A stretch of 64,000 nt of DNA from Vibrio sonorensis. Its GTDB lineage: Bacteria > Pseudomonadota > Gammaproteobacteria > Enterobacterales > Vibrionaceae. Location of the stretch: contig NZ_LJJE01000022.1 of the NCBI RefSeq assembly GCF_001854765.1, forward strand, positions 124,001-188,000, read 5' to 3'. Shown here in pieces: positions 38,654 through 46,258 of this stretch. The notes beneath the pieces are model-generated. The model made no database searches. It was not told the DNA's origin and saw only the letters and a program-made list of their open reading frames with translations. Made by a program: the position numbers and the translations under genes. The stretch's first letter is position 1. Each line of letters begins with the position of its first letter.

Positions 38654-39796
38654 TTAGTTGCCGTAGCGCTTTTGCCACTCTGCTTCTAGAGACGTTTGCC
38701 AACTAGGATGTGGTTCAGCGATAGAAGAGAACAGTTTGGTTTTTTTCGCAGTGCCGACTAAATGCTGGTTTTGCAATACAGACGGGTCACCCCAAATCTC
38801 TAAATCGCCTTTGCGCGATTGAGCTTCAGCGCCGAGTAGGAAGTTGATAGCAACCAGAGCGCCTTCTTTGCCAGACGCATTCCAAGGAATGGCTAAGAAG
38901 TGAATGTTGCTCAGCGCTCCAGCTTCCATCGCGTAGGCTTTAGTGCTCTCTGCCAAGTTGCCATTTGCTTGATCGGAGAATACTGAGTTTGGGTTAAAGG
39001 TGATAGCGAGATCCAGTTGACCATCGTCTAGTAGCTGAGTCATTTCAGAACTATCAGCAGGGAATTGTTTACCTTGTCTCCAAGCCACTTTATGTAAAGA
39101 GTCTAAGTACTGCCAAAGCGGTTGAGTCAGCTCGTCGAAATTCACTTCCTCACTGGGCTTTTGCAACGCTGGGTCGTTATCGGTAAGTTCAATTAGCAAG
39201 GCTTTTAAAAAACTGGTGCCGTGGAACTGGGGTGGTTTTGGATAGCTGATCCTATTTGGATAAGCTTGTGCGTAGCTTAACAGCTCGGCAAACGAGGCTG
39301 GTGGATTGTTTAGCGTGCTCTCATCGTGGATAAATACCAGTTGTCCCACACCCCAAGGAGCTTCCAAACCTTCCGTTGGAACTGAAAAGTCGCTGTCTAC
39401 AGGCAAGCTTTTATCTACGAGTTGCCAACTGGGCAGTTGATTAACAAAAGGCCCATGTAGCAATTGGTTGGACTTCATTGACTTAAAGTTTTCGCCATTG
39501 ATCCAAACCATATCAACGCTACCACCGCTATTTTTACCGGCCGCTTTTTCTGCGATAAGACGAGTAGTAGTTTCCGCAATATCAGTCACTTTGACATGCT
39601 TAAGCGTCACGCCATACTCTTTGGACAACTCATTGCCTGCCCAGCGAAGATACTCATTGATGGTTTGGCTACCTCCCCACGCGTGGAAATAGACAGTTTG
39701 CCCTTGAGCTTTTTCAACAACGGATTGCCAATCGTCTTGTGCTGAGGCTTGGAAAGAGACTGCTATGGATATGAGTAAACCGAGAAGTCGTTTCAT
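38654..39796 (-). CDS. ynjB: ABC transporter substrate-binding protein YnjB
   Basis: Periplasmic binding protein of 380 residues with a signal peptide (MKRLLGLLISIAVSFQASA, cut near residue 19). It carries the family pattern VYFHAWGGSQTINEYLRWA and VDMVWINGENFKSMK. YnjB proteins are distantly related to thiamine- and iron-binding proteins; the ligand is not established. It is the first gene of ynjBCDF. No riboswitch is visible in the 187 bases upstream. Confidence 0.9.
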   Translation of the reverse strand: MKRLLGLLISIAVSFQASAQDDWQSVVEKAQGQTVYFHAWGGSQTINEYLRWAGNELSKEYGVTLKHVKVTDIAETTTRLIAEKAAGKNSGGSVDMVWINGENFKSMKSNQLLHGPFVNQLPSWQLVDKSLPVDSDFSVPTEGLEAPWGVGQLVFIHDESTLNNPPASFAELLSYAQAYPNRISYPKPPQFHGTSFLKALLIELTDNDPALQKPSEEVNFDELTQPLWQYLDSLHKVAWRQGKQFPADSSEMTQLLDDGQLDLAITFNPNSVFSDQANGNLAESTKAYAMEAGALSNIHFLAIPWNASGKEGALVAINFLLGAEAQSRKGDLEIWGDPSVLQNQHLVGTAKKTKLFSSIAEPHPSWQTSLEAEWQKRYGN

Positions 39797-39983
39797 AATA
39801 TTCCTTTATTGTTAGATTACTTGATTGTGGAGACCGGAGAACTTTACTTTTTATTCCATTATGAACGAAAAAATTGATTTTTTTTAAGTATTTGCACAAA
39901 TGATGGATTGGGTCTCGTTTGAATACGGGAGATAAAATGATAGTTATCGGTAAGCGCCAGTTGGGTTAAATTAGGCAAACAAA

Positions 39984-40008
39984 AAGAGCAGCTTTAAAAG
40001 CTGCTCTT
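39984..40008 (-). terminator. Terminator after the HslJ-like gene
   Basis: AAGAGCAGCTT and AAGCTGCTCTT form a perfect 11-bp stem with a 3-base loop; on the minus strand a T run follows. It ends the transcript coming from 40031. Confidence 0.92.
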
Positions 40009-40030
40009 AGTAAACAAAGGGGAAATGAGG

Positions 40031-40474
40031 TTATTTCCATTCTGCGAGTTCAAAGGTAAGAGTGTGCGTTTTACCTTTTAAGGTCAGAGTTTGGTCCGTG
40101 AGCATTACTTGGCTCCAGTCCATTAGTGTTGCGCTGAATGCTTGCTCAGTTTCCATTCGGTCTCCCATGCACATCTTCATGGTCATGCCCATTTTATCTA
40201 CACGCAGTTGATTGTCTTTGAGTTCGGCTTGACCGAAAAAGTTATTACATCCCGCATTGCCGTTGGCAGTGAGGTTCTCACCAATTTCTAGACGAGGACT
40301 TTTACCTCCTTCCTTTGTGACAATGTCACGTCCATCAATCTGAACTAGGTTCCAGTTGTGGTGTTGTAGGTCGCTTGCCGTGATAGTCGCAGCACGGTCA
40401 GAGCTGCTGGCACATGCAGCAAGTGTTAATGGCAGTGAGATTGCAGCGAGCAACATTTTTGAACTAAGCTTCAT
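40031..40474 (-). CDS. hslJ: META-domain lipoprotein, HslJ-like
   Basis: A 147-residue outer-envelope lipoprotein with lipobox LAAC (Cys about 21). The META fold follows: LQHHNWNLVQIDG, GNAGCNNFFGQ and the KMCMG segment, closing with THTLTFELAE. E. coli HslJ shares the same pattern and is linked to heat shock and novobiocin resistance. I use ATG 40474, preceded by CGGAG; the upstream in-frame extension would place polar residues ahead of the signal. Single gene. Confidence 0.85.
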   Translation of the reverse strand: MKLSSKMLLAAISLPLTLAACASSSDRAATITASDLQHHNWNLVQIDGRDIVTKEGGKSPRLEIGENLTANGNAGCNNFFGQAELKDNQLRVDKMGMTMKMCMGDRMETEQAFSATLMDWSQVMLTDQTLTLKGKTHTLTFELAEWK

Positions 40475-40717
40475 AACAAATAACTCCGGTAAGTGATTAC
40501 CAAAACGGTGAACCAATTGAGAGTTGAAGTATAAGCAATAAAACACTGTTTTTGTCAGAAGAGAGTCATAGTTTGGTCGGTATCACATAAATGCCAAGGT
40601 GTAATTTAATGAATACTAAAATGGATGTTTATTGGTATTACTATTTGATTTTAAGGGCTTTTGGTTGTTAGAGATCTGAGCAAGAGTTCATTGGCACAAT
40701 TAGCAATAGGAGCCGGT

Positions 40718-40966
40718 ATGGAGCAGCTTGAATTTTTTACTGTACCCAACCCATGTGTTGGCGTTTGTGACGTCGATGACAAGGGCTATTGTAAGGGGTG
40801 CATGCGCAAACGGGAAGAGAGATTCAACTGGCTCTCTTTTACCCCCGCCCAGCAGCTACACGTGATAAAGCTCTGTCGCCAGAGATATCGCCGTAAGATG
40901 TTAGCAAAAGGGGCGGCGGCGAAAGATAATGAAGAGGGTAACAACCCTCAGCAAGATCTGTTCTAG
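40718..40966 (+). CDS. DUF1289 family protein
   Basis: An 82-residue cytosolic protein. The family mark is the Cys pattern PNPCVGVCDVDD then YCKGCMR (C-x3-C-x7-C-x2-C), which could bind a metal or iron-sulfur cluster, followed by the W-x3-T-x-A segment in NWLSFTPAQQLHVI. ATG 40718 has AGGAG five bases before it. The C-terminal tail is charged. Role unknown. Confidence 0.85.
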   Translation: MEQLEFFTVPNPCVGVCDVDDKGYCKGCMRKREERFNWLSFTPAQQLHVIKLCRQRYRRKMLAKGAAAKDNEEGNNPQQDLF

Positions 40967-40967
40967 A

Positions 40968-41189
40968 TTATTTGAGTTGCCATTTGTCACTCACCCAACC
41001 CCCAGCGTGATCATCAAAGTGACTCCCACTGAACCTGTGGTTGTTTTCAACGTGATTATCATCTTCTGTTTGAGAGTCTAATAGCCGTTGGATATAAGAG
41101 GCCATCGGGTCGCCGCTACTCACTCGCTCATGCCGGGTCGCTACTTCCTTGATTAGTTGAAGACGATATGAATTGCTGGCTCTTTTCAT
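40968..41189 (-). CDS. Hypothetical protein, 73 residues
   Basis: I do not recognise this small protein. The N-terminus is basic and helical (MKRASNSYRLQLIKEVATRHE), the middle acidic and the C-terminus His/Asp-rich (NNHRFSGSHFDDHAGGW). A very strong ribosome binding site (AGGAGGGAG) sits seven bases before the ATG, the best evidence that it is translated. It converges on the DUF1289 gene with one base between stops. Confidence 0.6.
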   Translation of the reverse strand: MKRASNSYRLQLIKEVATRHERVSSGDPMASYIQRLLDSQTEDDNHVENNHRFSGSHFDDHAGGWVSDKWQLK

Positions 41190-41428
41190 GATGGCTCCCT
41201 CCTGTCGGTGACTTCTAAATAAAAAAACTAGGAGTGAGGATCTGTTACGTCAACCCGTTTTACGAAAAAAAATGAGCAAAAAATAACCCGTGGAAAAAGA
41301 GGAATATTTAGTTAATGATATTAAGGAAGATAACACCCTACTTATCAAGAAATTAGAAAAATGCTTATCTCTTAGGGTAGTAATAAAAAATTAACGAAAG
41401 ACTCATTACCTTGTCAAAAAGAAGCGGC

Positions 41429-42307
41429 TTAACATTTCCTGAGCCGATAGGATTCGTAGAGTAAAAATGCTAAACCTAGCCAGATCAGGCCAAAACTTGT
41501 CGCTTTTACATGATTAAACGGCTCAGCAAAGACAAATATTGCCAACAGAAACTGGATACTGGGTTCGATGTATTGCATTAGGCCAACATTAGACATAGGC
41601 GTTACTCTGATCGCGACTGAGTAGAAAACCAATGGTAAGAGGGTAGCCAACGCGCTGCCGATGAATAAAGCTTGTGTGGCATAATCGGAATCGCTAAATT
41701 GACTAGAGTGGTCGATACTCTTGACAAGCATGTAAATGAGAGCGATGGGAGCAAGCAAGAGATTTTCCATGATCAAGCCTTGGCTCCACTCATATCTTAT
41801 CTCTCGTTTTGCCCAGCCATAAAGGGTGAAAAATAGAGCCATTGAAATGGCAATAATTGGCAGTTCACCGAAGTGAAAAATCGAGTAAGCCAATCCGAGA
41901 ACTGCAAATATTAGCGCGATCTTTTGGCCCTGAGATAGGCGCTCCTTGAGTATCAAAACTCCCAGCGCAATCATAGTTAAAGGGCTTATAAAAAATCCCA
42001 GACTGGCGTCCATCACTCTCTCATTGGTCAATGCCCAAACGAAGGCACACCACGATACACTCATTAGCAAGCCTGCAATCAAAGACAATAGTGCATTGCG
42101 CTTTTGCTGTATCAACCATCGAAAATCAGGCCATCGTCCGGTGATAATACGAGAAATGACGATCGCTAGAGGTACCGACGAGAGTATGCGCACCGCTAAA
42201 AGCTCATCGGTAGCGGCGTTGGGCAGAAAGTGATAATAGAGTGGGAGTAGCCCCCATAGGGTGAAAGAGATGGCCGCCATTGTGTTGCCATTTTGGATTG
42301 CTTTCAT
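41429..42307 (-). CDS. rarD: EamA-family transporter RarD
   Basis: Inner-membrane protein of 292 residues with ten helices and two EamA repeats. FTLWGLLPLYYHFLP near the N-terminus and YIEPSIQFLLAIFVFAEP near residue 260 are typical RarD segments. The substrate is not established, despite the old name (resistance-associated). I start at ATG 42307 (MKAIQNGN); an in-frame GTG 39 bases upstream is less likely. It is divergent from an AraC regulator. Confidence 0.88.
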   Translation of the reverse strand: MKAIQNGNTMAAISFTLWGLLPLYYHFLPNAATDELLAVRILSSVPLAIVISRIITGRWPDFRWLIQQKRNALLSLIAGLLMSVSWCAFVWALTNERVMDASLGFFISPLTMIALGVLILKERLSQGQKIALIFAVLGLAYSIFHFGELPIIAISMALFFTLYGWAKREIRYEWSQGLIMENLLLAPIALIYMLVKSIDHSSQFSDSDYATQALFIGSALATLLPLVFYSVAIRVTPMSNVGLMQYIEPSIQFLLAIFVFAEPFNHVKATSFGLIWLGLAFLLYESYRLRKC

Positions 42308-42440
42308 CAAGTGTTCTCGCTTCGCATCGCCTGAAGTCAGCTCCACTCAGTTTTTGTTTTGTGGCACACTGACTTTACTTATACCGCTTTTATCTGCAAA
42401 TAGTAATGTTTTCATCTTGTTAAACTGGAGTTTTGGGCAA

Positions 42441-43151
42441 ATGAGCGATCGAATTACCATACGTTCCTATACCAAAAACATTCGAGGTCATCAGCATGAA
42501 TACCATCAAATGGTATTACCGCTAAATGGCTCGATAGAAATCCAAATAAACCAAACTGCCTATCTAGTGAGTGTGGGTGAAGCGATTGTCATACTTTCTG
42601 GTCAATGGCATGACTTTAAAGCCGATGAAAAGGCGAAGTTTATCGTCGTCGACATTAATCAATTGCCGCAAAATATGCACGCTTTTGACAAGCAGTGGTT
42701 CCAAATCAACGACGCTCTGCAATCTTACCTCCACTTTATCGAGCAGACCATTTCAAGCGCCTTAATCGCTGAGCATGAAGAAGCCATGTTCAAAATGTTT
42801 ATCTCCTTGGTGGAAGGTTTGCCTCTGGTAGCTAAGTATGATTTTCGCGTCGCTAAAGTGATTGCTAGAGTTCAATCCTACCCAGAAATTGAGCATAGAG
42901 TGAAGGATCTCGCTGATCACGCTTGTCTTAGCGCGACTCAGCTCAAGAAGCTTTTTACGCGATCGGTGGGAATGAGTGTTATGCAGTATGTAACCAAAGT
43001 GAGGATGGAAAAAGCGAAGTCATTACTCATTTATACAGATACACCGATAGCGATTGTTGCGCAGCAAGTCGGGTATCTCGACCCTTCCGCTTTTAGCCGA
43101 CGTTTTCACCAGTTTTATGGCCAAACACCAAGAGAGTTAAAAAGGAGCTAA
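42441..43151 (+). CDS. AraC-family transcriptional regulator
   Basis: A 236-residue cytosolic regulator with an N-terminal cupin segment (YHQMVLPLNGSIEIQINQ, VGEAIVILSGQWHDF) and a C-terminal pair of helix-turn-helix motifs (VKDLADHACLSATQLKKLFT; IAIVAQQVGYLDPSAFSRRF). It starts at ATG 42441, after CTGGAG. It sits between rarD and a second EamA-type transporter and probably controls one or both. Confidence 0.88.
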   Translation: MSDRITIRSYTKNIRGHQHEYHQMVLPLNGSIEIQINQTAYLVSVGEAIVILSGQWHDFKADEKAKFIVVDINQLPQNMHAFDKQWFQINDALQSYLHFIEQTISSALIAEHEEAMFKMFISLVEGLPLVAKYDFRVAKVIARVQSYPEIEHRVKDLADHACLSATQLKKLFTRSVGMSVMQYVTKVRMEKAKSLLIYTDTPIAIVAQQVGYLDPSAFSRRFHQFYGQTPRELKRS

Positions 43152-43240
43152 TCAGTCTGAAATAGCGTCTCATCTGCACATTTTCTTTGTTAATTATTGA
43201 TATTGTCAACGCATCAGTTTTTATCTAAAAGGGAATGTTT

Positions 43241-44119
43241 ATGGCTAACGCTGTCGGTTTTATTGCTATTGTTTTGTGGGGCTCATTAGCCTTATTAAGT
43301 GTTCTTACTAGTAGTGTTCCACCGTTTTTATTGTTGGGCTATTGCTTTTTTATCTCCGCTTTTTTAGTGACAATCAAACGCGCAATTGATCGAAAACCTC
43401 CTTTTTTTACTCCCAGCATGAACGGCCAGCAATGGCTATTTGGCATTATTGGCCTGTTTGGCTTTCACTTTTGCTATTTTGCAGCGATACGCTTTTCTTC
43501 TCCTATTGAAGTCAGTTTGATCGTCTATTCTTGGCCCCTTTTACTGGCGCTGTTTATCAGTAATAGAGAGAACCGAAAGCAAGTGCTCTTTGGTGGCGGG
43601 TTGGGCTTTTTCGGTGTCGCTCTTTTGATTACTTCTGGGTCAGAGAATCAAACCTCGGCATCATATGAGCAAGATATATGGGGGTATTTGTTAGCGATCG
43701 TCTGCGCATTTATCTGGTCTTCATACTCGGCCTTTTTGTCTGGTACGAAAAGCGAGACACAAGATATTGCTTGGTTGTCCATTGTGGTGAGTGGCTTGTC
43801 TTTTGCATCTCATTTTTTGTTGGAATCCAATTACGAAGTGAGTGGATTATCAGAATACTTGGGGATTTTATTACTGGGTATTGGTCCGGTAGGTGGCGCG
43901 TTTTACCTATGGGATTATGGACTCAAGCGAGGGAACAAAGTTCTGTTGGCATGTTTGAGTTTTTCGGCACCCGTTATTTCATCCGTTTTACTTATATCTA
44001 CCGGATATGCCGACTGGAGTTTAGAACTGTTTATTGCGTTAGCATGTGTAGTCAGTGCAGTGGTTATTGCGCAAGTTCATCCAGATACCATGGTGAAGCT
44101 TAAGCGAATCAAGCGTTAA
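43241..44119 (+). CDS. EamA/DMT-family transporter
   Basis: Inner-membrane protein of 293 residues with ten helices, drug/metabolite-transporter superfamily. EamA repeats span about residues 1-135 and 145-285. I use ATG 43241, six bases after AAAAGGGA; the ATG at 43235 would touch the binding site. It is 89 bases downstream of the AraC gene and likely cotranscribed or regulated by it. Substrate unknown, probably an exported metabolite or amino acid. Confidence 0.85.
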   Translation: MANAVGFIAIVLWGSLALLSVLTSSVPPFLLLGYCFFISAFLVTIKRAIDRKPPFFTPSMNGQQWLFGIIGLFGFHFCYFAAIRFSSPIEVSLIVYSWPLLLALFISNRENRKQVLFGGGLGFFGVALLITSGSENQTSASYEQDIWGYLLAIVCAFIWSSYSAFLSGTKSETQDIAWLSIVVSGLSFASHFLLESNYEVSGLSEYLGILLLGIGPVGGAFYLWDYGLKRGNKVLLACLSFSAPVISSVLLISTGYADWSLELFIALACVVSAVVIAQVHPDTMVKLKRIKR

Positions 44120-44279
44120 CGGGACGACATATTTTTGCATTGTCGACTTGGATCATACTAAAGTACTAAAGATAAGTAGATTTAGGTCGATAAATATTTG
44201 TGTCTTATAGAGAATTCACTAAAATATAGGTATTGAAAGGAGACTTTGCAAAGCAGTTATGCAAGGTTAGGAGTATGGA

Positions 44280-44645
44280 ATGAGTGATACCAATTACGCA
44301 CAGAAGCGGAAGTATTATCGCCTGAGATACCCAAGGCGCGCTAGGCCTTCGGTAAAATTTCACGACGAGCTGTTTCACGTGAGTGAGGTGTCAGAGCAAG
44401 GCATCCGCGTTGTGATGAACGACAAATCGAGCTTGTATCGCGGCCTGATTCTGCAAGGCACTCTTAATCTTCACAACGAAGAATACGTTAAAATCCAAGG
44501 TGCAATTCTAAGGTTTGATGCTGGAGAGGTCGTCTTTCGTTTGGATAAGGGCCCTAGTTTTAAAAATATGGTGGCGGAACAGAGACATATACGCCAGAAA
44601 TATCCTGCCTACTTTAAAAAACTGCGCGAAGAAGAAGTCGTTTAA
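44280..44645 (+). CDS. PilZ-domain protein
   Basis: A 121-residue single-domain PilZ protein, a class that reads cyclic di-GMP. The first motif RxxxR is present (Arg10-Arg14 in RKYYR). The second, normally D/N-x-S-x-x-G, reads Glu36-Val-Ser38-Glu-Gln-Gly41, so the first position is Glu. That may weaken or alter c-di-GMP binding. AGGAG precedes the start. Monocistronic, with a terminator at 44667. Confidence 0.85.
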   Translation: MSDTNYAQKRKYYRLRYPRRARPSVKFHDELFHVSEVSEQGIRVVMNDKSSLYRGLILQGTLNLHNEEYVKIQGAILRFDAGEVVFRLDKGPSFKNMVAEQRHIRQKYPAYFKKLREEEVV

Positions 44646-44666
44646 CAAACTAGAACACACTGAGTA

Positions 44667-44694
44667 CGAGCACTTAATCAAGTGCTCGTTTTTT
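44667..44694 (+). terminator. Terminator of the PilZ gene
   Basis: CGAGCACTT and AAGTGCTCG form a perfect 9-bp stem with a 4-base loop followed by six T residues. Confidence 0.93.
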
Positions 44695-44723
44695 ATTGTA
44701 CCAACCGCAAACAGGAAGTTTAT

Positions 44724-45206
44724 ATGACGGAATTTAAGGTTGACGTGGTTTGGAAAAAGCAGGATGAGGACAGGTTTGTCGATAGCCAGTTCTACCGCGG
44801 TCATCAATGGAAGTTTGATGGTGGAATCACTGTTGATGCGTCTCCTTCGCCGCACGTTGTTCCACTTCCACTATCGTGCGAAGAGGCCGTTGATCCTGAA
44901 GAGGCTTTTGTTGCCGCTATTTCGAGTTGTCATATGCTTACCTTTTTGGCGATTGCTGCGAAAAGGCGTTATGTGGTGCTCACTTATTAAGACAAAGCCA
45001 CTGGGTGGCTGGAGTATACCTCTTCTGGTGTTGGTAAAGTGGCTAAGGTCAGCCTAAGGCCTGATGTCGTTTTTGAAGGAGCTAAGCAGCCTTCGACTGA
45101 TCAGTTGGATAAACTGCATCAACTCGCCCATCAACACTGTTTTATTGCTAATTCTGTGACCACAGAGATTGTTATCGAAAGTTTGATAAGGGATAACAAC
45201 GACTAG
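44724..45206 (+). pseudogene. OsmC-family peroxidase with an in-frame stop
   Basis: An OsmC/Ohr-type thiol protein that would reduce organic hydroperoxides. The frame is not shifted: it reads MTEFKVDVVWKKQ through the catalytic-Cys segment AAISSCHMLTFLAIAA to a TAA at 44988-44990, then continues in the same frame as DKATGWLEYTSSG to the stop at 45206 (160 codons). A CAA (Gln) in place of the TAA would give a complete protein, so a single C-to-T change explains it. Only the first 88 residues would be made, lacking the second part of the fold and any second cysteine. It could be a real nonsense mutation or a base-call error. Confidence 0.82.
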
Positions 45207-45270
45207 TATGTCCATCGAGTTTTTTATACCTTAGTGGTCAACACATTTTGCAATCAAAAAGGACAATTAG

Positions 45271-45591
45271 ATGATTAAAACAACGACTTCTACCGTGGAC
45301 GGCAAACCCATTGACACTTATCTAGATATTGTTGTTGGTGAAGCCATCTTGGGTGCCAATATCTTTAAAGATCTCTTTGGCGCAATTCGCGATGTCGTAG
45401 GTGGCCGAGCAGGTGCTTATGAACAAGAGATGGGCCGTGCGCGCGAAACGGCATTTCGCGAGATGGAAGAGAAGGCGAGAGCGCTCGGTGCAGACGGAAT
45501 TGTCGGTATTGATATTGACTACGAAGTGGTTGGCCAAGGTGGCAGTATGATGATGGTCAGTGTGAGCGGAACCGCCGTTAAATTTAAATAA
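45271..45591 (+). CDS. ybjQ: YbjQ/UPF0145 family protein
   Basis: A 106-residue cytosolic protein of the heavy-metal-binding/YbjQ family. The pattern is [23 protein letters not shown], then [16 protein letters not shown], and [13 protein letters not shown]. It is typically a ring-forming small protein of unknown role. AAAGGA precedes the ATG. It has its own terminator at 45617. Confidence 0.9.
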   Translation: MIKTTTSTVDGKPIDTYLDIVVGEAILGANIFKDLFGAIRDVVGGRAGAYEQEMGRARETAFREMEEKARALGADGIVGIDIDYEVVGQGGSMMMVSVSGTAVKFK

Positions 45592-45616
45592 CGACTTGCT
45601 TGGCTTCTAGAAAGGT

Positions 45617-45657
45617 GAAACCCCAGAGTTGGTAAGGCTCTGGGGTTTCTAATTTTT
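45617..45657 (+). terminator. Terminator of ybjQ
   Basis: GAAACCCCAGAG and CTCTGGGGTTTC form a perfect 12-bp stem around a 9-base loop, followed by an AT-rich tail with six T residues. Confidence 0.92.
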
Positions 45658-45732
45658 TAGATGTCTCGGATGGTAAGGCCGATAATCTTAGTATGCAAAA
45701 GGTTGGATTTAATCCGATTAATTCAAAGAGAA

Positions 45733-46011
45733 CTAGATACGGATGAAGTCCATGTGCTCAACTTTTGGCTTGTAAGCGTGACGCTGAACGTCTTGAGGCT
45801 TAACCTTCACTTCTTCACCGTTGATTACTAGAACGATACCTTCGTAGAACTCAGGCTTGTCCATTTGGTTCACAACGTTGTCGTGGTTTAGAGCGATAGA
45901 AACTGGTGCTGCTTCACCACCGTAAACGATAGCAGGGAATTGACCAGCGTGACGTAGGCGGCGGCTCGCACCTTTACCTAGTTCAGTACGTACTACTGCT
46001 TCAAATTTCAT
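45733..46011 (-). CDS. rplY: 50S ribosomal protein L25
   Basis: L25 binds loop E of 5S rRNA in the 50S subunit. It has 92 residues, the short single-domain form of E. coli without the Ctc extension. [21 protein letters not shown] near residue 15 and [18 protein letters not shown] at the C-terminus are the family marks. I use ATG 46011 ([14 protein letters not shown]). A promoter-overlapping palindrome is 35 bases upstream. Confidence 0.96.
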   Translation of the reverse strand: MKFEAVVRTELGKGASRRLRHAGQFPAIVYGGEAAPVSIALNHDNVVNQMDKPEFYEGIVLVINGEEVKVKPQDVQRHAYKPKVEHMDFIRI

Positions 46012-46046
46012 AGTATTTACTCTCAAATTAGAAAATTAAATTCGCG

Positions 46047-46071
46047 TATAGACAATGCGACCTTGTCTATA
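46047..46071 (-). promoter_or_regulatory. Perfect 9-bp-arm palindrome overlapping the likely rplY -35 box
   Basis: TATAGACAA and TTGTCTATA are exact complements with a 7-base spacer. On the minus strand the second arm includes TTGTCT, which with TCTAAT 17 bases later makes a plausible sigma-70 promoter for rplY, starting about 10 bases before the gene. A protein bound here would cover the -35. Confidence 0.5.
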
Positions 46072-46258
46072 TAGTTCAGCTTTCAAACCAATAATGGTGA
46101 AAGCGAGCGCGGATACTATCATTGTCTATGGTTTTGAGCAAGAAAAATGGCGGATAAAAGCCTGCGCGCTTTCAATTGCTTAAGCTATGTACAGCAAGTC
46201 TTAGACAAAAGATTCCACTCGGCTTGTAAGGGGGAAATTTTGCTAGCCAAGTTATCGG

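Noticed and set aside
39797..39983. Looked for a TPP riboswitch upstream of ynjB
   Set aside because: No conserved THI-box (CTGAGA) core or pairing could be found.
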